From Thalassolituus oleivorans MIL-1 (GTDB taxonomy: Bacteria; Pseudomonadota; Gammaproteobacteria; Pseudomonadales; Oceanobacteraceae): a stretch of 64,000 bases of DNA. The position numbers and the translations under genes were made by a program. The stretch covers positions 2,250,883-2,314,882 of the forward strand of contig NC_020888.1 in the NCBI RefSeq assembly GCF_000355675.1, read 5' to 3'. Below the pieces are notes generated by a model. That model saw only the letters and a list, made by a program, of their open reading frames with translations, was not told the origin of the DNA and did not search any database. How positions within the stretch are numbered: position 1 is the first letter of the stretch; each line of letters opens with the position of its first letter. Below are positions 38,707 to 49,770 of this stretch, piece after piece.

Positions 38707-39591
38707 TCACTTCTCTACAGCCGCCACCAAAAACAACCAAACGCCAAAGACAATCACAGCACTCGCTATCACAGCAATAAACGTCAATACCTCGCCCAAT
38801 ACTAGGCTACCCATAACGGTTGCTATTACAGGCACCAATAACTGCAACTGCGCGGCTTTTTGTACGCCAATTAACGGTAACACTCGATACCACAGATAAT
38901 AACCAACACCAGACGTTAATGCGCCAGAAGTAACAGCCAAAAAGAAAGCGTTAGAAAACCAGTCGATATCGAATGACTGCCCGAATGGAATGCTTAATAC
39001 AAAAAACAAACCCAACATCAACAGAGTTGCAGCAACAAACGCAGAGCTAACATCCACAAGTGGTGCGACCGAGCCCTTGCCTAACAACACAAACGCGGCC
39101 CAGCCCATTGCTGCTAACAGCATCAGACCCGCGTAGCCGATATAAGTGCCATCCGCATTCGGTAACAGCAGTAATGCCAATCCAGCAATCGCAATCAAAG
39201 CGCCGAGCACCTGTTGTTTATTGAGTCGTTGACCGGTAAACCGCGCAACCAATAACAGCATTAATTGCACAGCAACAAACAAAATAAAGGCACCAACGCC
39301 GGTATCGAGTTGAACATAAGCCAACGAAAACATGAGCGCATACAACAGCAAGCTCGCACCCAACAACCAAAACCGGCGCGAACTAAAAGGTAGCAACCGC
39401 AAACGGGGCTTCGACGGCAACCAATACAACAACCCAACCAGAGTCACTGCCCCACTGAATAAACGCAACACAGTAAACACGACAGGATCGTAATGAAATA
39501 CCAGCAATGCCCAACGGCACAGCAGCGAATTAGCCGCAAAAGCGATTAACACCACGGCGACCAAACCAAGCGACTGCACTGACTTATTCAT
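38707..39591 (-). CDS. EamA-family (DMT) transporter, second copy in window
   Basis: A 294-residue protein with ten predicted helices in two EamA repeats, including NSLLCRWALLVFHYDPVVFT and GALTSGVGYYLWYRVLPLIG. The sequence differs substantially from the transporter at 15523-16380. The substrate is unknown. AAGG lies 6 nt before ATG 39589-39591, and the stop of a 63-residue open frame is 8 nt upstream. Confidence 0.85.
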   Translation of the reverse strand: MNKSVQSLGLVAVVLIAFAANSLLCRWALLVFHYDPVVFTVLRLFSGAVTLVGLLYWLPSKPRLRLLPFSSRRFWLLGASLLLYALMFSLAYVQLDTGVGAFILFVAVQLMLLLVARFTGQRLNKQQVLGALIAIAGLALLLLPNADGTYIGYAGLMLLAAMGWAAFVLLGKGSVAPLVDVSSAFVAATLLMLGLFFVLSIPFGQSFDIDWFSNAFFLAVTSGALTSGVGYYLWYRVLPLIGVQKAAQLQLLVPVIATVMGSLVLGEVLTFIAVIASAVIVFGVWLFLVAAVEK

Positions 39592-39599
39592 TGATTACC

Positions 39600-39791
39600 T
39601 TAAAATATCTGATCACCGTTTGGCACCGAAAGTACTTCCTCAAAGCGCAGCCCTGCTCGACCTAGCCTATCGCGAATGATACCCAGCACTGGGGCAACCA
39701 GCACCGCATCTTTGCCAACAAGGTGATATTCGGTAAATTCATACAGAGAATTCTTAAAGTTTAATGTTTTTTGATATGGAAAATTGTGCAT
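39600..39791 (-). CDS. Small hypothetical protein upstream of EamA transporter
   Basis: A 63-residue frame that ends 8 nt before the transporter start, so it could be coupled to it. The sequence (VGKDAVLVAPVLGIIRDRLG) is not from a family I know. The ribosome site is weak. It may be a real small gene or the 3' remnant of a larger one. Confidence 0.4.
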   Translation of the reverse strand: MHNFPYQKTLNFKNSLYEFTEYHLVGKDAVLVAPVLGIIRDRLGRAGLRFEEVLSVPNGDQIF

Positions 39792-39894
39792 AGGTTTTTG
39801 GAATTAGTGAATAGTTCTACGGACAATCTCTAAATATTTATTAAATATGATGCGCTAAAACGGGGGAAGATCAAGCGTCAACTAGACAAGCTTG

Positions 39895-40258
39895 TTAGCT
39901 CTCGGGGTTCCCAAACAGAGCCAAAGCAAGGGCTTCAATTTCCTTACTCATGGCTAGTTTTGTTCTCCATTTTTCAGGGATAGAATCCACACCATAATAA
40001 GCTCCCGATATCTGCCCACAAACTGCAGCGGTTGTATCTGCATCGTTACCTAAGTTTGCAGCAAGAAGTATCGACTCTTCGAATGTGGATGCGTTCATAA
40101 AGCACCAAGGCGCAGACTCTAAAGAATCCACCACATAACCACTGCCATTTATTTGGTCATACGAAAGAGATAAAAAATCGAGAGCCGCAATGCTTCGCAC
40201 CTTTTCACAGTATGGCTTGTACTTGTTATTTTCGAATATTTGACTCTTATCTGTAGCG
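39895..40258 (-). pseudogene. ADP-ribosylglycohydrolase, C-terminal remnant cut by an IS element
   Basis: About 120 residues from the C-terminal end of an ADP-ribosylglycohydrolase: the metal-site segment LLAANLGNDADTTAAVCGQI followed by SGAYYGVDSIPEKWR. The family is about 300 residues long, so the N-terminal two thirds are missing. The open frame runs on into the IS3 end (M at 40284 lies in the inverted repeat). Family members remove ADP-ribose from proteins or small molecules. Confidence 0.85.
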
Positions 40259-40284
40259 TGAATCGCCCCTAGTTTCCTAGACAC
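40259..40284. repeat. Left terminal inverted repeat of the IS3 element
   Basis: Twenty-six bases beginning TGAATCGCCCCTAG, exactly matching the reverse complement of 41464-41489. Confidence 0.9.
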
Positions 40285-41150
40285 CCATTTGCTTCAAAAA
40301 ATAATTCTTTTCATAGTCCCTTGGCGACAAGTCATTATTATTACCATGACGACGTGTGGAATTATAAAACAGCTCAATATAATTAAATATATCCGCTTTT
40401 CCTTCTTCTCTTGTGCGATAAATTTTACGGCGAATACGTTCTCGCTTTAGCAAGGCAAAGAAGCTTTCCGCACAGGCATTATCATGACAGTTCCCTCTAC
40501 GGCTCATACTGACGGTTAAGTTATTGGCTTTTAACATGCTTTGCCAGTCGTAACTTGTGTATTGGCAACCTTGATCGGAATGCACGATCACCTCACCTTT
40601 TGGCTCCTTCGCCAGCACGCCATCGTGATTGCATTCAGTACCAAATCGGTATTAATACGTTCACTCATCGACCAGCCAACGACCTGCCGTGAGAATAAAT
40701 CAATGATTACCGCTAGAAACAGCCAGCCCTCATCGGTACGAATGTAGGTAATATCGGTGACCCATACGGTATTCGGTTTGGATACATCAAATTCACGATT
40801 CAGTAGGTTAGGGGCAACGGTGGATAACTCGCCGCTGTCATAGCGTGTTTTTCGGTTGTAGCCCCGCTCTGCCTGTATTTGTGCCTGCTGCATCAGTCGA
40901 TGAACACGATTTTTTCCACAGTGTTCTCCTGCATGCTTTAGATCTTTATGGATTTTTCGATAGCCATAAACGCAACCACTCTCAAGCCAGAATTGCTTAA
41001 TAAATCCGAGTAGATACTCATCAACTTTCTGCCGTGTACTTTCGGGGTTCGCTAACCAGGCATAAAACCCACTGGGATGAACTTCAAGTGTTCGACACAG
41101 GGTACGAACGGAGTAGCGATCTGTTCGAGATTTTATGAACGTGTATTTTT
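40277..41150 (-). pseudogene. IS3-family transposase OrfB, frameshifted
   Basis: The integrase-core DDE triad is present: Asp in VTDITYIRT, Asp in VHSDQGCQYTS and Glu in AESFFALLKRE. The reading frame breaks near 40604-40608: the 5' part ends [10 protein letters not shown] whereas the expected [17 protein letters not shown] continues in the other frame, which needs one added base. The 5' end overlaps orfA in the -1 frame at an A-rich stretch (AAAGAAAAAT), as expected for programmed frameshifting. The element is probably not autonomous. Confidence 0.85.
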
Positions 41151-41426
41151 CTTTGACTCGGCAGCAAAGAACACGGCGGCCTCCTTTAATATGTCACGCT
41201 CCTCTGTGACACGTTTTAGCTCCGCTTTAAGCTTACGCAGCTCTTCATGACTGGATTGCTTCTCGTGGTAGGCTTGCGCATTCTCGCCGTAACGATCACG
41301 CCAGTTGTACAAGCTCTTAGTTGTAATGCCTAAACGCTGAGCAACATCAGCAATGGAGTAACCATGTTCGGTCACTTGCTTTACTGCTGCGATCTTGAAT
41401 TCTTCGTTATATCGTTCACCAGCCAT
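41133..41426 (-). CDS. IS3-family transposase OrfA
   Basis: A 97-residue helix-turn-helix protein ([40 protein letters not shown]) with a C-terminal leucine zipper ([20 protein letters not shown]), the usual IS3 OrfA. It lies just inside the right inverted repeat. The stop codon TAA lies downstream of the A-rich slippery sequence for orfB. Confidence 0.92.
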   Translation of the reverse strand: MAGERYNEEFKIAAVKQVTEHGYSIADVAQRLGITTKSLYNWRDRYGENAQAYHEKQSSHEELRKLKAELKRVTEERDILKEAAVFFAAESKKNTRS

Positions 41427-41463
41427 CTCGGCCTCCTCTTTAAATACATTGTAACTTTAAAGA

Positions 41464-41489
41464 GTGTCTAGGAAACTAGGGGCGATTCA
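41464..41489. repeat. Right terminal inverted repeat of the IS3 element
   Basis: Twenty-six bases ending AGGGGCGATTCA, the exact inverse of 40259-40284. Confidence 0.9.
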
Positions 41490-41571
41490 AACCAGTACTA
41501 CAATTACTATTGCATAGTAATAATAAATATCACTATAGAAGGCAAGACCTATTCAAATCAGTTAGTAATTT

Positions 41572-42456
41572 CTAAGCAAGCCCCATCGCTTTTGCCATAT
41601 CGCTTTCTGATACATCAGAAGTAGTAATAACAGCATCTTTAATCATAAGCTTACCCTGTAGTAATCTATCAAGGTGTACATCAAACGCATCTAGATTTGG
41701 ATGAAGAGATGCTGGTAAATATATGCTAACCGCTCGCTCCTGCCCTATTCTATATACACGATCAGATGCCTGAGCTTCTTTCGCCGGGTTCCAGTGCCGC
41801 TCTAAATGAACAACATGATTAGCACCAACTACAGTCAACCCCACCCCCGCTGCTACTGGAGACATTATAAGTATATTGAAACCGGGAACGGCCTCAAATT
41901 GTGAGATCAATTGCTTACGGCTAAGTACGTCAGAACGAGTTTGAACAGCTTTAGTATCACCATTGATAACAGAGATATTTAATCCATAAATTTTGTCGAG
42001 CCAAAATTTTAAAGCCCTCTGAAGGCTTTTAGTTGTCATGAACAAGATTATTTTTTCGCTTTTTTTACTGACTTCATCAAGGATGGCAAGTAATGCCTTA
42101 AGCTTAGCTGACTCAAACATCTGTAAGCGGGCATCCGAAGCTGAACGAACCGTCAATAAATAACGATCTATTTCGCTAAGTGCTGGGTGTAAAGATATAG
42201 CTCTCAGTTGGCTTAGTACGGTTAAAGCCAAGCCCCTAGCATCAGTTTCAGCACGTTTATTTCTATAACCTTCTATAGCATCATCATAGGCTTCTAGCTG
42301 TTTACCAGTCATTGTAACGGCAAGTTCAGGTCTCACTACCACTTCGGTCTGAGGCTGCTGTAATCCAGAAACAATTGTTTTGGTCGGTAGTCCTTTTAAA
42401 CGCTCTTCTTTAGTTCTACGCAGCATGTAATTACCAGCGCGTGTATGGACAGTCAT
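41572..42456 (-). pseudogene. SNF2/RapA-type helicase, C-terminal remnant
   Basis: About 295 residues from the second RecA domain of an SNF2-type helicase: YMLRRTKEERLKGLPTKT, IILFMTTKSLQRALKFWLDK, LIMSPVAAGVGLTVVGANHV, then HLERHWNPAKEAQASDRVYR and IGQERAVSIY (motifs V and VI). The N-terminal domain with Walker A and DEAH box is absent. The frame stays open upstream into the Y1 transposase region but the protein homology stops near the ATG at 42456. Such helicases occur in defence systems and restriction loci, but the fragment alone does not show which. Confidence 0.82.
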
Positions 42457-42534
42457 CCTAAGAAGAATGCCCGATTGATCAGGAACGTCAATACCGCTAG
42501 TTTGAAAATACGAAGCAAGTTGCAGGAGGCTAGG

Positions 42535-43542
42535 ATGCCTAAACCGAGAAAAGAGCTTATATCAATCGAAGCCACACCCTACTACCACTGTGTTTCGCGC
42601 TGTGTCAGGCGTGCATTCCTATGTGGAACAGACGAGGAAGGTCGTAGTTTTGAGCATAGGCGCGGCTGGATCGAGCATCTACTACTCGAACAAGCCAAGG
42701 TCTACTGTATTGATATCGCAGCTTACGCTGTAATGTCGAACCACTTCCACGCAGTACTTCATATCAACCAAGCCAAGTCTAAAGGGTTAACCGACATTGA
42801 AGTCGTTCAACGCTGGCATCAGTTATATAAAGGCACCCTCGTTTCACAGCAGTTTGAACGTGGCGAGGAATTGCGGGAGGATCAATGGATATTGTTGCGA
42901 CGAAATATCGAAGAATGGCGCTCACGATTAATGAGCATCAGCTGGTTTATGCGCCGGTTAAATGAAACAGTCGCGCGCTTAGCAAATGATGAAGATGAAT
43001 GCACGGGCCATTTCTGGGAAGGCCGATTTAAATCCCAAGCCTTGCTGGATGAAAAAGCTCTAGCCGCATGCATGGCCTACGTCGATTTAAATCCAGTGCG
43101 CGCAGCCATAGCAAAAACACCGGAAGAATCTAAGCACACATCGGTTAAAAAACGTGCTGAGAAAGCAAAAGAAGCCTACTCCCCCAACCACCCCCAGCAA
43201 CAAGTGCCTGAACTTCTCAACTTTGCCGGAAATCCGAAACAGGATATGCCTGAGGGCATACCAATGCGCCTGACGGACTATTTAGAATTAGTCGACTGGA
43301 CTGGCCGCCAAATCAGAGAAAATAAACGAGGCTCCATTTCAGAATGCGAACCCGCTATCATGCACCGGCTTGGAATCGATGCAGAACACTGGCTCTATAT
43401 TACCCAGAATTTTGAATCTGAATTCAAAGGCGTCGTTGGCGCTGTCAATGAAGTGAAATCAAAAATCAGTTGTTTTTGGGATAAACAAAGAGAACGACGA
43501 CGAACAGCAGGAATTCAAGCCTGTAAATTAAGGCTTTCTTAA
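42535..43542 (+). CDS. Y1 (REP/IS200-like) tyrosine transposase
   Basis: A 335-residue HUH-type transposase: ISIEATPYYHCVSRCVRRAF at the N-terminus, the HUH motif NHFHAVLH, and CMAYVDLNPVRAAI which holds the region of the catalytic tyrosine. An extra C-terminal domain of about 150 residues is typical of marine gamma-proteobacterial members. The start at 42535 has a strong AGGAGG-like site; 30 upstream codons are open but not supported. It abuts the helicase remnant, and no clear terminal palindromes were found by eye. Confidence 0.88.
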   Translation: MPKPRKELISIEATPYYHCVSRCVRRAFLCGTDEEGRSFEHRRGWIEHLLLEQAKVYCIDIAAYAVMSNHFHAVLHINQAKSKGLTDIEVVQRWHQLYKGTLVSQQFERGEELREDQWILLRRNIEEWRSRLMSISWFMRRLNETVARLANDEDECTGHFWEGRFKSQALLDEKALAACMAYVDLNPVRAAIAKTPEESKHTSVKKRAEKAKEAYSPNHPQQQVPELLNFAGNPKQDMPEGIPMRLTDYLELVDWTGRQIRENKRGSISECEPAIMHRLGIDAEHWLYITQNFESEFKGVVGAVNEVKSKISCFWDKQRERRRTAGIQACKLRLS

Positions 43543-43775
43543 CCTCGACAATCTAATTGAACACACCCCATCCTAATTCAGAAGCCTTCTGAGATTTAGT
43601 CTCGCCTAAAAATCGCTGATATTAAGCAATATCACCGAAAAGTCCGCCGCATACTCCTACAGCACCAATAAAATCTTGTCGCGAAAATTTAAAAGAGTAA
43701 ATTGCCGGCTACTCTCTTATCTTCTTATCTTGACTGTCTTATTTATTGATTTATTGTCTTTAGGTCGTTTGTATT

Positions 43776-44147
43776 TTAGTCTTTGCTGCATGTGCCGGTT
43801 ACTGTCCATGATCTAGCAAGTGGAAGCATCAGCTGGACATAAATGAATTTCCCGCTTTCTAGGCTGAATTGATAACCCTCGCGTTGCTCAGCACCTCTAA
43901 GAATAATTGTGCCGAACTTGTCAATATTGGTTGTTAGTTTTAGCTTTAGGTTCCCTTTATCTAAAACAACATAATCGCCTTGAATGCTAAATCCTTTAGA
44001 AGACCATTTTGACGCTTCATAAAGACCTAAGGCGTCAACGAATACAGACTGATTAAACTCGCATGAAAAATGGGGGTTGATTTCGGCTTTTGAGCTACTG
44101 ACCATCAGCAAGGACAAAAGCCCTAGAATTTTTTTACTTTGTTTCAT
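43776..44147 (-). CDS. Secreted hypothetical protein
   Basis: A 123-residue protein with an N-terminal signal peptide (MKQSKKILGLLSLLMVSSSKA) and a beta-rich remainder (GNLKLKLTTNIDKFGTIILR). Family unknown. Two cysteines (HFSCEFNQ, TGTCSKD) could form a disulfide. The ATG at 44145-44147 overlaps the upstream gene by 14 nt; 10 further codons are open upstream but would put residues before the signal. Confidence 0.6.
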   Translation of the reverse strand: MKQSKKILGLLSLLMVSSSKAEINPHFSCEFNQSVFVDALGLYEASKWSSKGFSIQGDYVVLDKGNLKLKLTTNIDKFGTIILRGAEQREGYQFSLESGKFIYVQLMLPLARSWTVTGTCSKD

Positions 44148-44445
44148 GTTGCACCGAGTTATCAGCATTTTCTTCACCTGACGTTACAGATTTTGGCTCT
44201 TTTCGCAGTATCCAATAGGAGACAAACGCAATCAGATAAAGCGCAGCGTGCGTTTTGCTTTGACTACCTAAAGCCGTGAATATAATGATGTTGGCGAACC
44301 AAAATACAGCACAAACTGCTATGGCCACCCATTTTGATATAGGCCGCCTGATAATTGCATAGCGGATTAATGCAGGGGGTAGTAAACCAATACTCCAAGT
44401 AATTAAAAAACTAACGGCTATGGTCGTGGCATCGTATTCGTTCAT
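44134..44445 (-). CDS. Hypothetical membrane protein
   Basis: A 103-residue protein with three predicted helices (about 7-28, 40-60 and 66-85) and a charged tail. Family unknown. It overlaps the secreted hypothetical gene by 14 nt, so the two are one transcript. It lies next to the AT-rich dyad zone to the right. Confidence 0.55.
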   Translation of the reverse strand: MNEYDATTIAVSFLITWSIGLLPPALIRYAIIRRPISKWVAIAVCAVFWFANIIIFTALGSQSKTHAALYLIAFVSYWILRKEPKSVTSGEENADNSVQHETK

Positions 44446-45042
44446 ATCTGCACACTCCTAGTGTTGAGACCTAACAGCGTAATAGTATGCCGGCACACTT
44501 TGCCGGTTTTGACAAAGTTCCGATTTTACCGTAACTCATTGTTTTAAAAGGGGCGTATTCCATTACACTGTTAATCCATTCGGTGAAAGTGTGCGCGCAC
44601 ACTATTTCGGTTTTGTATGGCACACTAATTTGTAAACCAAGTTTGTAACTTGCTGATTTAAGTGAAGATTAAGCTATCACCCACCAGCAAAGCGTGCAAC
44701 CGGATTTGTAAAGTGTGCCGCAGTTTATTGCTTCCTTAAAAATATACTGTACATAAACAGTACTCATTTACAAACGGAGGTCACGGATAACCATAGCCAA
44801 ATTCCCCGCTGAAATATGTCAGTTTCTACGCTTACAATATTCGGACATGTAGATATTCAAGTACCCAAACATAAGTTTGGTCAGCATGTCTCTATTTATT
44901 GAAATAGTGCCTATCTGTTTATTAATAAAATACAGCGATAAAACCAATGCGAGCTTTCAGATAAACGAGACGGTTTTATTGATGGGAAGATATTCGATTA
45001 AAGCGTGAGTAAAACTAAGCTTTTGAATTGCAGATAAGAAAT
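44446..45042. other. Gene-free accessory DNA with GTGTGC/GCACAC dyads
   Basis: Almost 600 bp with no supported gene. It contains a 16-bp perfect palindrome AGTGTGCGCGCACACT (44588-44603) and further GCACACT or AGTGTGC copies near 44493, 44630 and 44711, a CTGTACATAAACAG dyad (44747-44760), and an unused ribosome-site-like CGGAGGTCACGG after it. It is AT-rich and probably holds remnants of mobile or cassette DNA. Confidence 0.55.
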
Positions 45043-45120
<78 letters not shown>

Positions 45121-45200
45121 CAATTACCTGCGAACAGGTCGGGTAAGTATACTTAAGTGTCTGAAAAGGTGAAGTTTTTTGTGTGATCAACAGGGTTTAA

Positions 45201-45560
45201 TTAAAACCCTTTGAGCACGTCTTCTAACTCTTTGAGTTCGCGAATCATATTTTTGATGAGGGCTTTGTCCATGGCGACGGCGTTGGAGTCTCCGGCTTCG
45301 TCTAAACGCTGACGCGCACCACCAATGGTGTAGCCATCTTGGTACAACAGAGCACGAATTTCGCGCACCATGATGACGTCTTGGCGTTGATAATAGCGAC
45401 GATTACCTGCCCGCTTTACTGGGCTAAGTTGCGGAAATTCTTGTTCCCAATAACGTAAAACATGCGGTTTTACGTCACACAGCTCGCTTACTTCACCAAT
45501 GGTAAAATAGCGTTTAGCTGGTATGGGGGGCAGTTCGTTATTGTGGCTGGGTTCCAGCAT
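45201..45560 (-). CDS. MerR-family regulator
   Basis: A 119-residue protein with the MerR helix-turn-helix ([20 protein letters not shown] and [20 protein letters not shown]) and a short C-terminal dimerisation helix. No cysteine cluster for metal sensing is seen. It overlaps ihfA by 23 nt. This gene commonly ends the pheT-ihfA operon in Pseudomonas-like genomes; its target is not known. Confidence 0.9.
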   Translation of the reverse strand: MLEPSHNNELPPIPAKRYFTIGEVSELCDVKPHVLRYWEQEFPQLSPVKRAGNRRYYQRQDVIMVREIRALLYQDGYTIGGARQRLDEAGDSNAVAMDKALIKNMIRELKELEDVLKGF

Positions 45561-45843
45561 ACGCTTCTACCCGCACTTTGAGCTTTTGCCCTGGTTTGAA
45601 TGTGACAACGCGACGCGCTGAGATTGGTATCTCTTCGCCGGTTTTTGGATTGCGTCCTGGTCGTTGGCGTTTATCGCGCAAATCGAAGTTGCCGAAACCC
45701 GACAACTTCACTTGCTCGTTGCGACTTAGACTGTCGCGGATCTCATCAAAAAAGAGATCCACCATGTCCTTTGCCTCACGCTTGTTTAGACCAAGATCTT
45801 CGAACAATTTTTCTGCTAGTTCTGCTTTGGTCAGAGCGGTCAT
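45538..45843 (-). CDS. ihfA: Integration host factor alpha subunit
   Basis: A 101-residue HU/IHF protein: [20 protein letters not shown], the DNA-intercalating loop [20 protein letters not shown] and the C-terminal RVEAYAGT. IhfA with IhfB bends DNA. It starts 1 nt before the pheT stop ends (1-nt gap) and is in the classic pheST-ihfA operon. Confidence 0.97.
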   Translation of the reverse strand: MTALTKAELAEKLFEDLGLNKREAKDMVDLFFDEIRDSLSRNEQVKLSGFGNFDLRDKRQRPGRNPKTGEEIPISARRVVTFKPGQKLKVRVEAYAGTQPQ

Positions 45844-45844
45844 G

Positions 45845-48220
45845 CTAACCCCTTAGCGTAACTCCTAAACTCTCTTGTAAGTTCGCGAGTACGGATTGCA
45901 CCGAATCGTTCACTTCTTCGTCAGTTAGAGTGCGCGAAGGATGCTGCCAGGTCAAGCCCAAAGCGAGACTTTTTCTATCAGGATCAATGCCTTTGCCCAC
46001 ATACACATCAAACAGGTTGAGCTTTGTGAGGTAATCCCCTGCCGCGGCTCGAATTGTGCTGAAAATCTGGTCTACTTGGATAGATTGCTCCGCCACAACC
46101 GCCAAATCACGACGCATTTCTGGGAAGCGTGAGATATCGGCAAAGCGTGGAACAGATAGATCGCGAACAGCTTCAAGATCCAATTCAGCAACAAATACGG
46201 CTTGTTTAAGGCCTAGTTGCTTTTGTGTATTCGGGTGGATGGCTCCAACCCAACCGATCGCTTTGCCATATTTCAGCACTTGGGCCGACTGGCCTGGGTG
46301 TAAGGCGGGATGCGACGCGGCAACAAATTGGTACGCTTCAGTCTCACCACCACGCGCTAATAAGCTAACCAAATCGCCTTTTAAATCGTAAAAGTCGACT
46401 GGTGTTTCACCTTCAGTCCAGCTTTGGGTGAAGCGTGTACCGGTAATCAGCATGGCCAATGTTGGTGTCTGCTGAAGTCCGTCGGCGGTTGGCACAAAAC
46501 GCAAACCGGTTTCGAACATGCGAACACGCGGTTGTTGGCGCTTGAGGTTATAAGACGCTGCATTCACCAAACCCGCCCATAAGTTGGTACGCATAACGGA
46601 CATTTCTGCTGAAATCGGGTTCATCAGAGCCAGTGCGTCATGCTCAGGGTCGAGGGCTTTTTGCAGTTCAGGTTCTACGAAGCTGTAGGTAATTGCTTCT
46701 TGGTAACCACGAGCAATCAACTGGCGACGCAGGTCTTTAATCGGCATCTTAGCTTCTGGTACTTTGGCGAGCGGTGTGGCCGCTGCAGGAGTACGCACTG
46801 GTAAACGGTTATAGCCATAGATGCGGGCAATTTCTTCAATAAGATCGGGTTCAATCGCCATATCAAAACGATAGCTAGGGGCAGCGACGCTCCAACCTTC
46901 TGTAGTGGACGTCAGCACCATGCCTAAACGCGTTAACATGTTTTCGATGTCCACGTCAGGCAAGGTTAGGCTAAGCACTTGTTCGATACGTGATTTACGC
47001 AGTGGAATCGTGGCCGCAACCGGTAAGTCGGCTTCGCTGGTGACATCGGTGATTGGGCCGGGCTGGCCGCCACAGATATCCATAATGAGCTGAGTCGCAC
47101 GTTCCATCGCGGTGCGAGCCAATTCAAAATCGACACCGCGCTCAAAACGGTGTGATGAATCGGTATGCAAGCCATAACCACGCGCTTTACCAGCGATCGT
47201 GATGCGGTTGAAAAACGCAGCTTCGAGCAACAGTGATTGGGTGTCGCCGCTCACACCTGAGAATTCACCACCCATGATACCGGCAATGGCCAATGGCTTA
47301 GCATGGTCGGCGATCATTAGCGTATCGCTGTTGAGTTCGATTTCTTGGCCATCGAGTAAAGTTAGCTTTTCGCCCTGCTCGGCCATGCGCACGCGAATGC
47401 CGCCTTCAACTTTGTTTAAGTCAAACGCGTGCATCGGCTGGCCAAGTTCCAACAAAACGTAGTTGGTAATATCGACCACGGCATCAATTGAGCGAATACC
47501 GCTGCGGCGTAGTTTTTCAACCATCCATAACGGGGTTTCAGCATTAACGTTAATGCCTTGAATAATACGGCCCAAATAGCGTGGGCAGGCGTCTGGTGCG
47601 AGTACTTGAACTTCAGGTGCTTGGCTAATAGACGGCGGAACGGCATTAATCACAGGGCCATTCACTGGCACTTGGTTTAATACACCCACTTCACGCGCCA
47701 TACCGGCAATGCTTAAACAGTCGCCACGGTTAGGGGTTAGATCAACGTCGATAATGGCGTCGTCTAAACCTAAATAAACACGGATATCTTGGCCAACGGG
47801 TGCTGAGTCTGGCAGCTCCATCAAGCCATCAGAACTTTCTGCCATGCCGAGTTCAGCTTCGGCACACAACATACCGAATGACTCGACGCCGCGCAGCTTG
47901 GCTTTTTTGATTTTAAAACCGCCAGGAAGCTCTGCTCCGATTTTAGCGAAGGGAATTTTCAAACCTTCGCGCACGTTGGCTGCACCGCACACTATCTGGA
48001 AGGTTTCGGTGCCATCGGTCACTTGGCATAAGCTCAACTTATCAGCATCTGGATGCTGTTCACGGCTAACCACTTGACCAACCACAACGCCAGTAAATTG
48101 CCCTGCTACGGCTTCAAAACCATCAACTTCAAGACCCGCCATCGTTAGCTGATCTACTAATTCTTGGGTACTGGCTGTTGGCTGTACCCATTCGCGTAAC
48201 CACTGTTCGCTGAATTTCAT
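45845..48220 (-). CDS. pheT: Phenylalanyl-tRNA synthetase beta chain
   Basis: A 791-residue protein with the N-terminal tRNA-binding (EMAP) domain ([20 protein letters not shown]), the B3/B4 domain, B5 with [18 protein letters not shown], and the C-terminal ferredoxin-like domain. It forms the alpha2-beta2 synthetase with PheS. It lies 46 nt downstream of pheS. Confidence 0.98.
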   Translation of the reverse strand: MKFSEQWLREWVQPTASTQELVDQLTMAGLEVDGFEAVAGQFTGVVVGQVVSREQHPDADKLSLCQVTDGTETFQIVCGAANVREGLKIPFAKIGAELPGGFKIKKAKLRGVESFGMLCAEAELGMAESSDGLMELPDSAPVGQDIRVYLGLDDAIIDVDLTPNRGDCLSIAGMAREVGVLNQVPVNGPVINAVPPSISQAPEVQVLAPDACPRYLGRIIQGINVNAETPLWMVEKLRRSGIRSIDAVVDITNYVLLELGQPMHAFDLNKVEGGIRVRMAEQGEKLTLLDGQEIELNSDTLMIADHAKPLAIAGIMGGEFSGVSGDTQSLLLEAAFFNRITIAGKARGYGLHTDSSHRFERGVDFELARTAMERATQLIMDICGGQPGPITDVTSEADLPVAATIPLRKSRIEQVLSLTLPDVDIENMLTRLGMVLTSTTEGWSVAAPSYRFDMAIEPDLIEEIARIYGYNRLPVRTPAAATPLAKVPEAKMPIKDLRRQLIARGYQEAITYSFVEPELQKALDPEHDALALMNPISAEMSVMRTNLWAGLVNAASYNLKRQQPRVRMFETGLRFVPTADGLQQTPTLAMLITGTRFTQSWTEGETPVDFYDLKGDLVSLLARGGETEAYQFVAASHPALHPGQSAQVLKYGKAIGWVGAIHPNTQKQLGLKQAVFVAELDLEAVRDLSVPRFADISRFPEMRRDLAVVAEQSIQVDQIFSTIRAAAGDYLTKLNLFDVYVGKGIDPDRKSLALGLTWQHPSRTLTDEEVNDSVQSVLANLQESLGVTLRG

Positions 48221-48266
48221 CTGTGTAACCCTTTACCTAAATTGCTCTAATACGATGGGGTGAAAA

Positions 48267-49368
<1,102 letters not shown>

Positions 49369-49393
49369 AATTTTCGGTTATTAACCGATGAAA

Positions 49394-49747
49394 TTACAGG
49401 CTGGACTTGGCTTTTTCAACCAAAGCCGCAAACGCTGCTTTTTCATTTACTGCTAAATCAGCCAGAACCTTACGGTCAATTTCAACAGTCGCTTTTTTCA
49501 AGCCATTGATGAACTTGCTGTAAGACAAGCCGTTAACACGAGCACCGGCGTTGATACGCGCGATCCACAGTTGACGGAACTGACGCTTACGCTGACGACG
49601 GTCACGATAAGCATACTGACCAGCTTTAATAACCGCTTGCTTAGCTACACGGAATACACGGCTACGAGCGCCATAGTAACCTTTAGCCTGCTTCAGAATT
49701 TTTTTGTGACGACGACGAGCGACAACACCACGTTTTACACGAGCCAT
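49394..49747 (-). CDS. rplT: Ribosomal protein bL20
   Basis: A 117-residue protein with [20 protein letters not shown] and [20 protein letters not shown]. It binds 23S rRNA and in many species represses the rpmI-rplT mRNA. It lies 23 nt after rpmI. Confidence 0.98.
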   Translation of the reverse strand: MARVKRGVVARRRHKKILKQAKGYYGARSRVFRVAKQAVIKAGQYAYRDRRQRKRQFRQLWIARINAGARVNGLSYSKFINGLKKATVEIDRKVLADLAVNEKAAFAALVEKAKSSL

Positions 49748-49770
49748 AGTTTATCTCCTGAACAGACCAA

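Larger units (their letters stand above)
40259..41489 (-). mobile_element. IS3-family insertion sequence
   Basis: A 1,231-bp element with 26-bp perfect terminal inverted repeats (40259-40284 and 41464-41489) beginning TGAATCGCCCC, as in the IS3/IS51 branch. It carries orfA and an orfB-type DDE transposase on the minus strand. The bases outside the two ends (GCG at 40256-40258, AAC at 41490-41492) do not form a 3-bp target duplication, so the flanks are not original neighbours. orfB is broken by a 1-nt frameshift. Confidence 0.9.

Noticed and set aside
42445-42534. Extended N-terminus for the Y1 transposase and read-through of the helicase frame
   Set aside because: The AGGAGG-type site at 42523-42534 supports the start at 42535; the open helicase frame upstream shows no helicase motifs.
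44446-45042. Integron attC sites or CRISPR repeats in the dyad region
   Set aside because: Repeats are irregular in spacing, lack attC core sites and have no adjacent integrase or cas gene.
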